Assembly (NCBI GenBank): GCA_029240245.1
Contig: JARBTJ010000035.1
Location: forward strand, 1 to 62,603
Reading direction: 5' to 3'
Source: Herbinix sp.
GTDB lineage: Bacteria > Bacillota > Clostridia > Lachnospirales > Lachnospiraceae
DNA length: 62,603 nt
A model generated the notes under the pieces. The model made no database searches. It was not told the DNA's origin and was given only the letters and a program-made list of their open reading frames with translations. The translations under genes were made by a program, and so were the position numbers. Positions 1-10,071 of this stretch are shown piece by piece (within the stretch, counting starts at the first letter, position 1; each line of letters begins with the position of its first letter).

Positions 1-813
1 TATTTGTCTGTTATAAAGATCACGATCTACTTTTTGTGGAAAAAGAAGGCTGTCAAATACAGACTCAAAACCTCTTAATGAAGCAATTGTTTTTTCTTTT
101 TGTACTTGGGTTTGATATATAGCTGCAGTTGTGTTCTGATAATCTCGAAGCTTATTTGAAAATTCACGAAAAGCTTCTCTTCTTACTTCTGCATTTACCT
201 CATATTCATATACATTTTCATACATGGCATATCCAAGAGGATAAATTTTCCCATCTACTTGAAAGGAAGGAAAGTCCATATCTGCTAATTTGGTCTGCTC
301 ATAGATATGGTATGGAGCATTTAATGTATTAGAAAGTGCTGACAATACTCGCTCTACCTCCGGATGCAGTTTATAGGGCTTCTCTCTTTTAATATCTATT
401 AGGAAATGTTTGTTTTCTTTGGAACTATCAATCGCCTTCTGTAATTCATCCTCATTTGCTTCTATAAGTTCGCTTTTGATAAAGCTAAGTCTACTATCAA
501 CATCCGCCAGGATATCTCCGGTTTTTAAACTTCTAGCCTGATTCTCATTATTCGAATAATCTACAGAAAATGCCAAGTCTGCATAGGTACCCGTAATATA
601 CATTAATCGAACTACTTCCCGATATAAATCTAAACAAGCATTGATATCTTTTGCGGAATTCAATTTTCCTTTATACCCCAACTCAATTTTTGAAGTTAAA
701 TTGATCATATTTTCTATCGCTGCTTCAAATTCATCATTCGTCTTAAATATCGAAGTTAAATCCCATGTCAAATTGACATCTACATCTTTTCTTTCTTTAA
801 TCACTTTTTCCAT
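1..813 (-). CDS. pepF: Oligoendopeptidase F (M3 family), N-terminal part, cut by window edge
   Basis: The reading frame is open from an ATG at 813 to the first base of the window, giving 271 codons without a stop. The N-terminus contains the WDLTSIF motif typical of PepF-type M3 metallopeptidases and continues with the family's helical N-terminal domain (for example DVDSRLSFIKSEL and NTLNAPYHIYEQTKLADMDF). The family cleaves oligopeptides in the cytoplasm with a zinc HExxH site; that site lies in the C-terminal half, outside this window, so activity cannot be judged. A GAAGGGA ribosome site precedes the ATG. Family recognition is confident; the exact subfamily is not. Confidence 0.85.
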   Translation of the reverse strand, partial: MEKVIKERKDVDVNLTWDLTSIFKTNDEFEAAIENMINLTSKIELGYKGKLNSAKDINACLDLYREVVRLMYITGTYADLAFSVDYSNNENQARSLKTGDILADVDSRLSFIKSELIEANEDELQKAIDSSKENKHFLIDIKREKPYKLHPEVERVLSALSNTLNAPYHIYEQTKLADMDFPSFQVDGKIYPLGYAMYENVYEYEVNAEVRREAFREFSNKLRDYQNTTAAIYQTQVQKEKTIASLRGFESVFDSLLFPQKVDRDLYNRQI

Positions 814-1029
814 ATAAACATCCCTTCTTTTGCTTTTTTTTACATTATATACTATTTTGAATAAATTATCTATACTTAGTGTCCGTACATTAGTGTCAAC
901 TGCTTAATGGCAAGTCCTCATTCAGTCTTTCTCTAAAGTGATTTCTTGATAATCCGTACGGATAAGTACACCCATTCTTTTAGGTTATTACTGATAATAT
1001 CTATCCTCTATTGACTATTCCTTTCCCTC

Positions 1030-4000
1030 TTAATAAATTGCTCCAGCTTTATAATCCTCCGTCATACTCTTATTTGAATAATATAGAATAAAGTCACCGG
1101 CATAGAAGTTGAAAGTAACATTTTGATTATCTGTCTTTTGGAGCGGTGGACCTTCCAGACTCCACATGGAACAATGCCCTCTGTTTAGGTGATTGTCCGC
1201 ATTAATATAACTCAATCTCCTCTGACCGTTCTCATCCACTGTTTCAATCGCAAAATTAACGATAATATATCCATCCTTGAGCCAAAATTCATCCTTATAG
1301 TCCACCCCATACTTATCTGCATAATCCATTACATCAAAACCTCTTGCAACCACATGAACATCATTCGGAATATAATACTGTCCATACCATTTCTGCTTTG
1401 ACATGGATATAAATCTTTCTGTGACTCCACTGTTTCGGACATCTGTGTAGGATGCATAGGATTTTATGGTGTTTGTATAATTCTGATTAGTAAATGTGCG
1501 AAATGCCCAGTTCAACCGTATTTGAGAAAAATAAAACATCGGAGAAAATTGGGCTGCAAACTGACTTAAGGATTGATTTCGTAAAACTGCTGTCAGTTTC
1601 AATTCATTTTCTGGAATTCCAAGGTATAAATCACCGGTGCGGACACTTTTCAGATTAATCTGATCTAGCGCACTTCCAACCTTTACAAGATGCTTTGATT
1701 TTCCGTTAATCTCTTCCGTATAGTATAAATCCACTGCCTTTCGGTTCTTACCGTCCTTATCTATAAAGTAAAAGCTTGGTTTTATGGATACCATACAGGC
1801 ATCAGAGAATAAGCTTCCAGTGGTCTCTAATGAATACCTTACCATATATCCCGTCTTTAATAATCCTTGGTTTTTATTTTTGGGGTGACTGCCGTTTACT
1901 AAAGGAAAGGTGTATTTCATATTACGACCTGTATCATTGCCGTATTGATCGTTAGTGCCTAGGGCATAGGTGTACGAATATCCGTTGCCATAGTTTGATA
2001 GCCCGGTTCCATTCGGATATGCAGGATTATCCTTCTTAAAGTTCATAGACTCAGGTACCCGGAAGACTTCCTCCCACCTGGGATAATCGCTAAGATCATA
2101 CACGGTCAATCCGTATATTCTACCGGATACCTCTACATTTAAGGTGTCTGTTGCAATGTATTTATTGATATCCGTATTTGCATATACCTGAGTTCGCTCA
2201 AGGTACGGTATTCCATTGACTGCAACCGTTCGGAAATTAACGGTATATACATCTTCTTTCGTCCACATAGGTAAATAAAACCTTGGAGCTGATCGTCCGA
2301 TGCTAATCCATGTACCGGCTTTGATATAATTATCATTGGTCCGATTTTTATCCCCTCCCACATCAATGTAAACATCAAATGGAAACTGAATCTGATTTGT
2401 TAGAGTACCTCCTGAGGATGCTATATAGGAAGTATTCGGATTACGAAGCGACTTGGAAAAGTCCCTCGTATTATAGCCTTGTTTACCGCTGTGAAACCCT
2501 GTATTTGAAATGCTCACAGTAAAATCCGACAAAAAGGGGTCCGGATCTAATACCAACTGCGTACAATTGTCCGTTGGTTTTATCAACTGTACATATTTAT
2601 CATTATCAGCGTTTATCGATGGAACACATACCACCGGGGTGTGTATCACAACCGGATTCAGACTGCTTATATTGAATACTGGCTTATCCTGCTTCGCAGA
2701 GCTTATTTGGGCAAGTGCCGTATATACAATTGTACCGCTGGAAGGATAGGTACCATTCTTTTTGGTCGCTTCAATGATCATGTTTGCTTTATATAATACA
2801 TTATTGCTGATGTTATTATAACACTGTGGGATAGCCGACATATCAATATATGGTGGTTCTGTTTCCGTTATCATACTACTTATTACCGTGCGACCATGAA
2901 AGATTAATGAATCATTTCTTACTTTAGCTTTCCCGGTATATGTCTGTGCGTAATAATTTGCCTCTATAAGAAAATTTTCCATCGGGATATCTGGTTTTCT
3001 TGTTGGGTCCTCCGCAGTACTTTCGATTGTGACAGGATCTAGTATAATGCCTCTTGTGACTTCTTCCGGTGGCAGGATATGATACTCCAGATTGCTATTA
3101 TGATTTACTGATATACTGGGTGGACTATAATATGAGGTATTCGGGGTAATGGTAATAGAACCGTTTGGTAGTGCATAATTTCTCAGCTCTGCATGATCAA
3201 TCTTATAATACTCCAGATGATCAATTATCCAATAACCGTAACCTCTTGGTACGGTAAAGGATTCTTCCACTGTAACTGTCTCAGTAACCGGTTTTCCTCC
3301 CCCGGCACTGTCCGGTGTGGCGGACATCCATTTTAATGTGTAATCTCTTTTCACCGTGACATCATAATACTCAATACCAACCTTCTTCTCAAAAGCATAT
3401 CCAAGTAAATATTCTTTCGCTATAACTTCTCCAAATATACTCTCTGTTGTCGGAATGCCAAGCTCAGCAACAAATCGTTCCGAGCCCCTAATATCAGCTC
3501 TGATACGACCTGTTGTAATTACCTCGGTAAACGGAATCGATACATAATCGTATTCCGGAACCTCAATCGGTGGTATCTCTGGCGTAGGCGTCGGTCCTGC
3601 CGTCGGGGTTGGAGTCGGAGGCATGGTTATGGGTGGTGTTACCGATGGTGTTGGGCCGATATTATATATCATACAAAAGGACGCCAAACTACCTTCTTTA
3701 GCAATCGGCATGGGGAAATTCACTATATTGGGACCTGTTTTTGGTGAAATGGGTTCTTTTTTGATGTTACCTTTGGAATCCGTATAGGATAGATAGAATT
3801 TATTCTGATAAGTATAAGACTTTTGATTGTAAAGAATTGTATTTCTTCTTGTATCGAAGGTATAATTATAATTTGTACCCGCGCTAACTTCTTGGTAATC
3901 TTGTAACTCTGCCAGCTTTTTACCCGAGGTATCAACAGCGATTACATTAGCTTTGTAGTTTAATTCTTCCAGTTTAAAATACATATACACTGTCAAGGTA

Positions 4001-4914
4001 GATTCCAGTTTAGCATCCGGTGCTTTAAATGATACTAAGGTGTCTGGATTTTCTGAGATTTTCTGTAACGTGCTACTCGTTCGTTTTGTGTATTCATAAG
4101 TATAGTGGTCGTACTTATAATTCATATGATTCAATGTTAGATTATCATCTGTATTAGGTAGTGAATAATTAAATTGTTCACCGCATATGACAGGAAGCGT
4201 ATAAACGGTATTCGATATTGTAACACCAGATTCATTCACTGCTCCTGCCAGACTTTTTTTACTTTCGTCTACATATAGAACCTGTACATTATAGACCGCA
4301 TTCAATTTAAATTCATAATTATAATAACTTTGAATAATTTCTTGTGTTGTTTCACTCCAATATTCAGCTGCTAAGAATTCTTGCATGCCCCAGAGAGGAC
4401 CTTTTCTTTTACTATCGTTTAAATAGGATTCAAAAATATTATGCATGTAGATGGAGACAGGACCATGATCCTTGATATATTTTCCGGTTACACCAATTTC
4501 CGCGGCTGCTGTTACGAAGGAATCCATTGCTATGGTATACGTAGTAACTTTCATACCATCCTCATCAATATAACTTCCACCAACTCTTCCATTCATGTTC
4601 GAAAAATCTATCATTGCATTGCTTCCAGATGTAAATTTCTGATATAGATTATACCTTTCTCTCGTCAAACGATAACCAATCGTCCGGTAACGTACAATAC
4701 CGTCCTTCGCTGGATTATGCTTACCCTCTTGAGTAATGTAATCGTTATTAATAGTTATTGTTCTTTGATAACTATTGCTTACCGGCTTCAACCAATCAGA
4801 CATTGCAGCATCAGCCTGCTTGATAGGCAGGCTGAGCAAGAAATGAATAATGAATATGATACAAATTAATGTAGATTGTATACACTTAGTAGATGATGAT
4901 TTATTGCCATGCAT
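1030..4914 (-). CDS. Large secreted surface protein, unrecognised family (1294 aa)
   Basis: A hydrophobic segment at about residues 13-35 followed by ADAA looks like a signal peptide, so the protein is probably exported. No family was recognised with confidence. At about residues 420-455 lies a Pro/Thr linker (repeats of PTP and TPP) that divides an N-terminal part, with several YNVQVLYVDESKKSL- and YKANVIAVDTSGKKL-type beta modules, from a C-terminal part of about 840 residues rich in Tyr, Asn and Thr. No sortase LPxTG motif or C-terminal membrane anchor is visible. The start ATG overlaps the stop of the upstream gene by one base (TAATG), so translation is probably coupled. It is the last gene of the Tad-like locus and may be a secreted or surface partner of it; this is inference from position. 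Confidence 0.75.
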   Translation of the reverse strand: MHGNKSSSTKCIQSTLICIIFIIHFLLSLPIKQADAAMSDWLKPVSNSYQRTITINNDYITQEGKHNPAKDGIVRYRTIGYRLTRERYNLYQKFTSGSNAMIDFSNMNGRVGGSYIDEDGMKVTTYTIAMDSFVTAAAEIGVTGKYIKDHGPVSIYMHNIFESYLNDSKRKGPLWGMQEFLAAEYWSETTQEIIQSYYNYEFKLNAVYNVQVLYVDESKKSLAGAVNESGVTISNTVYTLPVICGEQFNYSLPNTDDNLTLNHMNYKYDHYTYEYTKRTSSTLQKISENPDTLVSFKAPDAKLESTLTVYMYFKLEELNYKANVIAVDTSGKKLAELQDYQEVSAGTNYNYTFDTRRNTILYNQKSYTYQNKFYLSYTDSKGNIKKEPISPKTGPNIVNFPMPIAKEGSLASFCMIYNIGPTPSVTPPITMPPTPTPTAGPTPTPEIPPIEVPEYDYVSIPFTEVITTGRIRADIRGSERFVAELGIPTTESIFGEVIAKEYLLGYAFEKKVGIEYYDVTVKRDYTLKWMSATPDSAGGGKPVTETVTVEESFTVPRGYGYWIIDHLEYYKIDHAELRNYALPNGSITITPNTSYYSPPSISVNHNSNLEYHILPPEEVTRGIILDPVTIESTAEDPTRKPDIPMENFLIEANYYAQTYTGKAKVRNDSLIFHGRTVISSMITETEPPYIDMSAIPQCYNNISNNVLYKANMIIEATKKNGTYPSSGTIVYTALAQISSAKQDKPVFNISSLNPVVIHTPVVCVPSINADNDKYVQLIKPTDNCTQLVLDPDPFLSDFTVSISNTGFHSGKQGYNTRDFSKSLRNPNTSYIASSGGTLTNQIQFPFDVYIDVGGDKNRTNDNYIKAGTWISIGRSAPRFYLPMWTKEDVYTVNFRTVAVNGIPYLERTQVYANTDINKYIATDTLNVEVSGRIYGLTVYDLSDYPRWEEVFRVPESMNFKKDNPAYPNGTGLSNYGNGYSYTYALGTNDQYGNDTGRNMKYTFPLVNGSHPKNKNQGLLKTGYMVRYSLETTGSLFSDACMVSIKPSFYFIDKDGKNRKAVDLYYTEEINGKSKHLVKVGSALDQINLKSVRTGDLYLGIPENELKLTAVLRNQSLSQFAAQFSPMFYFSQIRLNWAFRTFTNQNYTNTIKSYASYTDVRNSGVTERFISMSKQKWYGQYYIPNDVHVVARGFDVMDYADKYGVDYKDEFWLKDGYIIVNFAIETVDENGQRRLSYINADNHLNRGHCSMWSLEGPPLQKTDNQNVTFNFYAGDFILYYSNKSMTEDYKAGAIY

Positions 4915-6206
4915 TACTCGCTCACCTTCTTACCTCGGTACATAGCATCATCAAATCTTACCATAGAACCACTGATACCATCAGCATAATTGGCAAGAAG
5001 TATTTCATAATATCCATCATGCCATTCATTTAAATTGCTTTTGCGCAGATTAACAAAATATTGACTAAATAGAATATTATTATGTGCCCAAGTTTCATTT
5101 AAGTCATTAATCTCCATATTTAATGATACTACTGATGATATCACCCTGTATTTTACATGCACTCTCAAGTAATATGTCATGTGAAAATAATATAAGGATG
5201 AACCGTCGATATCTACCGAAGCACACTCAACGACTGTTTTATTCTTTTTCATTCCCTGCAGATACTCCTCCATATACTCACGCACCATTTCATCGTTGAA
5301 TGAGTAGGCATCGTTCGACTCGATCATCATATCAATCCACTCTTCATTCATTGTTCTATAATCCACATTTAGAAGATTGTTCATAAAAATCTTAGCTTCT
5401 TCAATCCAGGTATCAAGTCTTTCTTTCTTTATTTCTTTAAAATCACCGTGATATGTTACTTTATCGACATCCTTAGGAGCAGCATAATCTTCAAGGTTGA
5501 CTAACTCTATTGGCTTTCCATTTTCCCTCCATGTATACCATTCATAATCAAACTTCCAATCATAATATTCATTCGGGAAACTTGCCAATACATAAGGAAA
5601 ATACTTAGCATACTTCGGCAGTTTCGTCGTCCTAATCAGCTGTCCGTCCGGACTGATCTTCGCCCGTAGGTTCTTATTCTGTAACATCTTTATGCAGCTT
5701 AAAGCTCCATCTTTTGTTATCTTACTACTCCCCTTCATTGCTCTATCGGTGGAATAAGTACCATTACTATAACCTTTTATGTATCCCTTTAAGTAGCATT
5801 TAACTACGTCAAGACGTTTTGATTCTTTTACTTTATTAATATCAGAGATACGTTTTTCTAAAGCGAGCTGAACTAATTCGGGGTCGAGCTTATCACCGTA
5901 AAGGTATTCGTCTGCCCTGTTTAATAATACGGCTGCATCCCCTCTGGTGAGGTAACCGGTATAGGATGAAAAATCATCTTCTTTTATGATCCCCTTCTCA
6001 ATCAGGGCATTGACATAGCCAGAAAGTTGAGAGCCGGAAACAGAATATATACCGATTTCATCTGCCAGTGCCTTCGAAAAGGCTTCCACTGTAATATAAG
6101 TTGTGGCAGCCTCAGTAGCTCTTCCCTCTGGTATTATGATAGTCCCGGCAGTGATAATTATCATAAGTAACAATGCAAATATTATTCTAATAATGTTGTT
6201 TTTCAT
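4914..6206 (-). CDS. SLH-like secreted protein (about 430 aa)
   Basis: The start is placed at the ATG at 6206 because AGGAGAT lies just upstream and the protein then begins directly with a signal peptide (MKNNIIRIIFALLLMI). A longer frame to 6260 has no ribosome site. Residues about 35-185 resemble two or three S-layer homology units: Tyr-Leu-Thr-Arg-Gly-Asp-Ala-Ala followed by Leu-Asn-Arg-Ala, then a GYIKGYSNGTY segment with a lone Asp/Ser-rich turn. SLH units usually hold proteins to cell-wall polymers. The C-terminal 240 residues are rich in Tyr and Trp and were not recognised. It is translationally coupled (TAATG) to the 1294-aa secreted protein, which suggests that the two act together, perhaps with this one as wall anchor. 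The SLH call is moderate because the repeats are divergent. Confidence 0.7.
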   Translation of the reverse strand: MKNNIIRIIFALLLMIIITAGTIIIPEGRATEAATTYITVEAFSKALADEIGIYSVSGSQLSGYVNALIEKGIIKEDDFSSYTGYLTRGDAAVLLNRADEYLYGDKLDPELVQLALEKRISDINKVKESKRLDVVKCYLKGYIKGYSNGTYSTDRAMKGSSKITKDGALSCIKMLQNKNLRAKISPDGQLIRTTKLPKYAKYFPYVLASFPNEYYDWKFDYEWYTWRENGKPIELVNLEDYAAPKDVDKVTYHGDFKEIKKERLDTWIEEAKIFMNNLLNVDYRTMNEEWIDMMIESNDAYSFNDEMVREYMEEYLQGMKKNKTVVECASVDIDGSSLYYFHMTYYLRVHVKYRVISSVVSLNMEINDLNETWAHNNILFSQYFVNLRKSNLNEWHDGYYEILLANYADGISGSMVRFDDAMYRGKKVSE

Positions 6207-6497
6207 ATTATCTCCTTTCCCTATAGGGTTGTTAGTTACCCAAAATCCTCCTATAACCAATGTTTCGGTATCCTGCTACATATCATCTGCTAAGTTTTAA
6301 TGAAAGTTATCCAGTAATTGCATCATCAATTATTGCACAGCATTATAAACATTTTTTGTATTGCCCCAATGAATTCTATATTTATTCCTAATTGTACCAA
6401 TTTTTTTATAATTTTACAATTATTTTCATATAGGAAATCATTATTACTTAATAGCATCTATTATCTCAGGTATAACTTAAGCCAACTGAAGCTAATC

Positions 6498-7547
6498 TCA
6501 CGGCAAATACTCCGAGGCATGCACCCCAGATTGTCTAAAGCATATCGGACAAGCGTAAGCACCTGCTTCTGCACAGTCTTCTATACGATATAACGGTTCC
6601 TCTTTGTAGATAATACCTTCTTTATCCAGTTCCGAACAGTCAGCACGGTGATAAATCAGATACCATTGTTTTTGCTCCAGGATGAATTCATCTCTTTTCG
6701 TTACCTTTGCTCCGGCCGAGGCCACACGATTATATATTTCGCCGGAATTACCGTAAGGGTAACCTTGAAATACAACAAACATACTGATATCGTCGAGGTA
6801 CGGAGCCCATTCCTCCTTCTGTATCACTGGTAAGGAAAAATTATAAGTAATCCCATATTGAAGAGCAATTTTATTATGGTGGCTCGTGTAATAAGCCATA
6901 CTTTCTTCCATACTGCTAATGATTGTTTGTTTTCTCATGATCTGATACTTTTCATTATCTAATAGAAAACTATCCGCCCTGTTTCTGCGAAAGGTTTCAT
7001 ATTCCGGCTTCGTCTTAAGATCATGATAATCCATACAATATACCGATTTATCTCCCGAAGAATTTAATAATCCTTTATAATCATAGAGTGTTATAACATC
7101 CCCTAAAGTAAAAGCATAGATAAAGTCATTGTCTTTATAATAATAGGGATTTTTCTCTGACCACCTTTTTGAAACCTTGGTATAACCATCATTTCCGATA
7201 TATTCATCACTGTAAAATACGTAATAACCATCTTCCATCGTGATCATGACAACCGGGACATAAAGCATCAATTTTTCCTGAGCGGATTTATCCGACAGAA
7301 TTCCAAGCGTAGAATGAAGTGAGAGAAAGAAGCTTCTAATCGCAGCATCCTTACTAATAGTAATATTCTGATTGCTATCCACTTCGGCCAGCTTCGTTAT
7401 TCCATCATCAATCGCAGCATCCAGGCTTTGATCAATTTGTTGTCTATTTTCAATGATAGCCTTTAAATTATTCGTTCTGATATCCAGAATGATAATGCTG
7501 CTTATCATAAAAATAACAAATATAATTACATAATGATATAGTTTCAC
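6498..7547 (-). CDS. Membrane-anchored protein of the Tad-like locus (349 aa, unrecognised)
   Basis: It starts with GTG (7547). One N-terminal membrane segment (residues about 4-26) is followed by a 320-residue domain predicted to lie outside, without a cleavable lipobox. The layout, a short helix then DIRTNNLKAIIENRQQ and then a helical stretch, is like the N-termini of the two giant proteins upstream, which suggests that it is built or exported the same way. Near the C-terminus is a CPICF motif preceded by Tyr-Ala, echoing the GCPYC modules of the giants but with one CxxC only. The function is unknown. It is separated from the upstream gene by about 280 bp, so it may have its own promoter. 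Confidence 0.7.
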   Translation of the reverse strand: MKLYHYVIIFVIFMISSIIILDIRTNNLKAIIENRQQIDQSLDAAIDDGITKLAEVDSNQNITISKDAAIRSFFLSLHSTLGILSDKSAQEKLMLYVPVVMITMEDGYYVFYSDEYIGNDGYTKVSKRWSEKNPYYYKDNDFIYAFTLGDVITLYDYKGLLNSSGDKSVYCMDYHDLKTKPEYETFRRNRADSFLLDNEKYQIMRKQTIISSMEESMAYYTSHHNKIALQYGITYNFSLPVIQKEEWAPYLDDISMFVVFQGYPYGNSGEIYNRVASAGAKVTKRDEFILEQKQWYLIYHRADCSELDKEGIIYKEEPLYRIEDCAEAGAYACPICFRQSGVHASEYLP

Positions 7548-7829
7548 AAATAATCTCTTACCGTCCCTTCATAATTCAAAACATATTTCTTAACATTTTA
7601 TGATGATGATTATAGATGCACATTACATTCTGATTAAGAAAGCAATTTATAAATGCTTTATCATTACAAAATTAATCTAATTCCCATTGATCAAGAAATC
7701 CTTTTCTTACAAATAATACGCTCTCATACGTTCCTGCTTCATTTATTCGTAATCATTATTCCACCAGGGCTGTTTTCTTCCAAACGGTAAGGTAACCTTA
7801 AAGCACTTCCATACTCTTTTAATAGCTAT

Positions 7830-10070
7830 TCATTTCTTCCGAATATAGTTTCCGTCCTCACGTATATATCCTCCATAAATCGTCTGGATCAAGCTATCTC
7901 CATGATTACCATATATATAAGACATAAGCCTTTTACCCCAGCCTCCTTTCTTATCTTTCGCAGTAACAAGCAGGTAATCACGATCTGTAAAGTTATACGT
8001 ACCACTACCCTCAAACAGTTCTTTTACTATGTCCTTAGTGTATCTCTTGTCATAATATTCCAGTACATTACCTGTAAAAATCGGTGTCCGCGCCAAACAA
8101 TAGGGGCAACCCGGATCGCTACCATCCGGATATAACTCGTAATAACGCCTGCAGGTTGGACATAGCTTTAAATTTCGTCTTGTTATTACCGTAAGATAGA
8201 CATATTTACCTTTATAGCTTATCGTAACGCTCTGAGAACCGATGTATTGCTTGTCCAGGTTATCTACATAGCCGTTGTATAGGTATTCCTTTCGTCCGTC
8301 AAAATAAGTAGCTAAGAGAGTAACCCCATTTTCTGAAAGTGTCGTTCCTTTAAAAATAGTTATACTGCCAGTTGACGGTTCTACCACCTCCAGTGTTCTT
8401 AACCAAGCCTTACAATAAGGACATCCCGGATCGCTGCCGTCTTCTCTCATGTTGTATGTATGCCCATTAGAGCAGGTTCTACTTCTTAAGATAACATTTA
8501 CTGTAATATTACAGCTCTTGGTATACGTACTCCCGGACAGAGTAAAGGAGTATACCAGAGTAGCCGTCTTATTCTGACCCGGTGACGCAGTCGAAAATGC
8601 TGTTGTACAGGCGACCACTTTCGTTGATCCATCCTCATAGGTAGCTCTTACGGTTGTGATCAGAGGATCATTGGTATAGACCATCTGATTTGGATGTGTG
8701 GGGACGATGGAAACCACCTTCTGCGAACAATTTAAATGTTCAGACTGAGGCAAACCACAGGTCAATACCCAGGTATTGGCATTGGTGTGATTACAAAGGA
8801 CTAACGTATTATAAAATTGGGAAGCCTCATCGTCATAATTCCAGGTGTCAATGTCCAAACTCGAATGCTGATTTACAAACCATTCAAAGCCTCCAACTGT
8901 AATTAAGCTCTTTGCTGTAGCAAAATCTATTACACTGGGAAATGCGGGACTGTAATACGAAGATATATTGGTACCGGAATAATGGAATTCCACCTGTCCG
9001 TTCACCAGTCTGGCTGTATAGGTTATTCTATAATCCGCATAATAGTCTTGTATTCCGACACCAAATTCATATACCATTGGTATAGCACAATAATTACTGA
9101 TCCCTTTATTGAAAAATTCTCTGATATCACTCCTTTTATAATAGGGAAGCCCGTATCTTTGCTCGGTAGGCATAAATACAGCATTATGATAGCTATAACA
9201 TCCCGAAGTATAGGTGGCTCTCGTTTTTATATTCTGTGGGGAAGTCATTACATAGTGTTCCTCCTGTGTAATCCCTGTCTTATCATAATAATCATCCCCA
9301 TCCACGTCTTTATTATAACCGCAGGAATAACCATAGCTGACATAGGATTCGCCAGCGATCACACTAGTGCTGCGGCAATTCGTACAGATAAGTGTGGTAT
9401 CATAAAAAATGGGTACATCTTCTTGCAGGGTTGTATTCCAATATGACCGGTAAATTCCTTGATTTCCCTCATGTCCGCACATACGACAGGTGTAGTCCAT
9501 AGAAACATATTGGTTAAACATAATGCAGGAACTGGTGTGCATATGGGTATGTGTAAAATAAAGTCCTTCCTCGCCCAAATGCCGATGTCCGCCATAGCAA
9601 GCCTCAGTATGGATGTGGGAGGGCGAGGCAGGGGTGCTTACAGCGGAGGCTAATACACTTTCATTGGTTTCGGTATTTAGGTGTCCTGTATTAACCGGAT
9701 CGGATACGGCCGGTACCTGGGTTGATACCGACCGGTAGTTGTAAATGTTCGAGCCGGTGTAGGAGGAATTCTGATGATCGATAATTTCTTGTGCGTTCCG
9801 AAAGCGGTATTCCGGCTCATGGAGACACTGCCTGTGTTCTATTTCTATTTCATAAAGCTGATCCGTTAGGGACAACTCCTCAAGGTAGGCATCATACATT
9901 TCTTTGCTTACATATCCCTTACTCCTGATGTCATCGACAAAAGCTCTTGTTTCCTCCGTAACAACAGATTGTATTAAGGTCTCCTGTTTTTGTCCAAAGT
10001 AAAGGAGTGGGAATAAGAATATCACAAGGATTGCAATGATGATATCTACCATATGTTCATAGGAATCCAT
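7830..10070 (-). CDS. Giant surface protein 2: Ig-like and zinc-ribbon-like modules (about 746 aa)
   Basis: The ATG at 10070 is preferred over 10127: GGGAGG stands 9 bases upstream, one base separates it from the stop of the preceding gene, and the N-terminus then aligns with that neighbour. A single membrane helix (residues about 9-26, IIIAILVIFLFPLLYF) is followed by a helical stalk. A His/Cys-rich block has an H-I-H-T-E-A-C, an H-T-H-M-H-T-S-S-C and a C-R-M-C motif. A middle domain is followed by Ig-like beta units alternating with two CxxC or CxNGH ... DGSDPGCPYC modules. The last about 80 residues (from YYDKRYTKDIV to YGGYI) match the C-terminal domain of giant protein 1. The two are paralogs that differ in length. 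The role is unknown; a fibre tip or adhesin subunit is an inference. Confidence 0.8.
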   Translation of the reverse strand: MDSYEHMVDIIIAILVIFLFPLLYFGQKQETLIQSVVTEETRAFVDDIRSKGYVSKEMYDAYLEELSLTDQLYEIEIEHRQCLHEPEYRFRNAQEIIDHQNSSYTGSNIYNYRSVSTQVPAVSDPVNTGHLNTETNESVLASAVSTPASPSHIHTEACYGGHRHLGEEGLYFTHTHMHTSSCIMFNQYVSMDYTCRMCGHEGNQGIYRSYWNTTLQEDVPIFYDTTLICTNCRSTSVIAGESYVSYGYSCGYNKDVDGDDYYDKTGITQEEHYVMTSPQNIKTRATYTSGCYSYHNAVFMPTEQRYGLPYYKRSDIREFFNKGISNYCAIPMVYEFGVGIQDYYADYRITYTARLVNGQVEFHYSGTNISSYYSPAFPSVIDFATAKSLITVGGFEWFVNQHSSLDIDTWNYDDEASQFYNTLVLCNHTNANTWVLTCGLPQSEHLNCSQKVVSIVPTHPNQMVYTNDPLITTVRATYEDGSTKVVACTTAFSTASPGQNKTATLVYSFTLSGSTYTKSCNITVNVILRSRTCSNGHTYNMREDGSDPGCPYCKAWLRTLEVVEPSTGSITIFKGTTLSENGVTLLATYFDGRKEYLYNGYVDNLDKQYIGSQSVTISYKGKYVYLTVITRRNLKLCPTCRRYYELYPDGSDPGCPYCLARTPIFTGNVLEYYDKRYTKDIVKELFEGSGTYNFTDRDYLLVTAKDKKGGWGKRLMSYIYGNHGDSLIQTIYGGYIREDGNYIRKK

Positions 10071-10071
10071 G

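Noticed and set aside
8982..9446. 154-codon plus-strand frame opposite giant protein 2
   Set aside because: Antisense shadow of a well-supported gene, with no ribosome site or family match.
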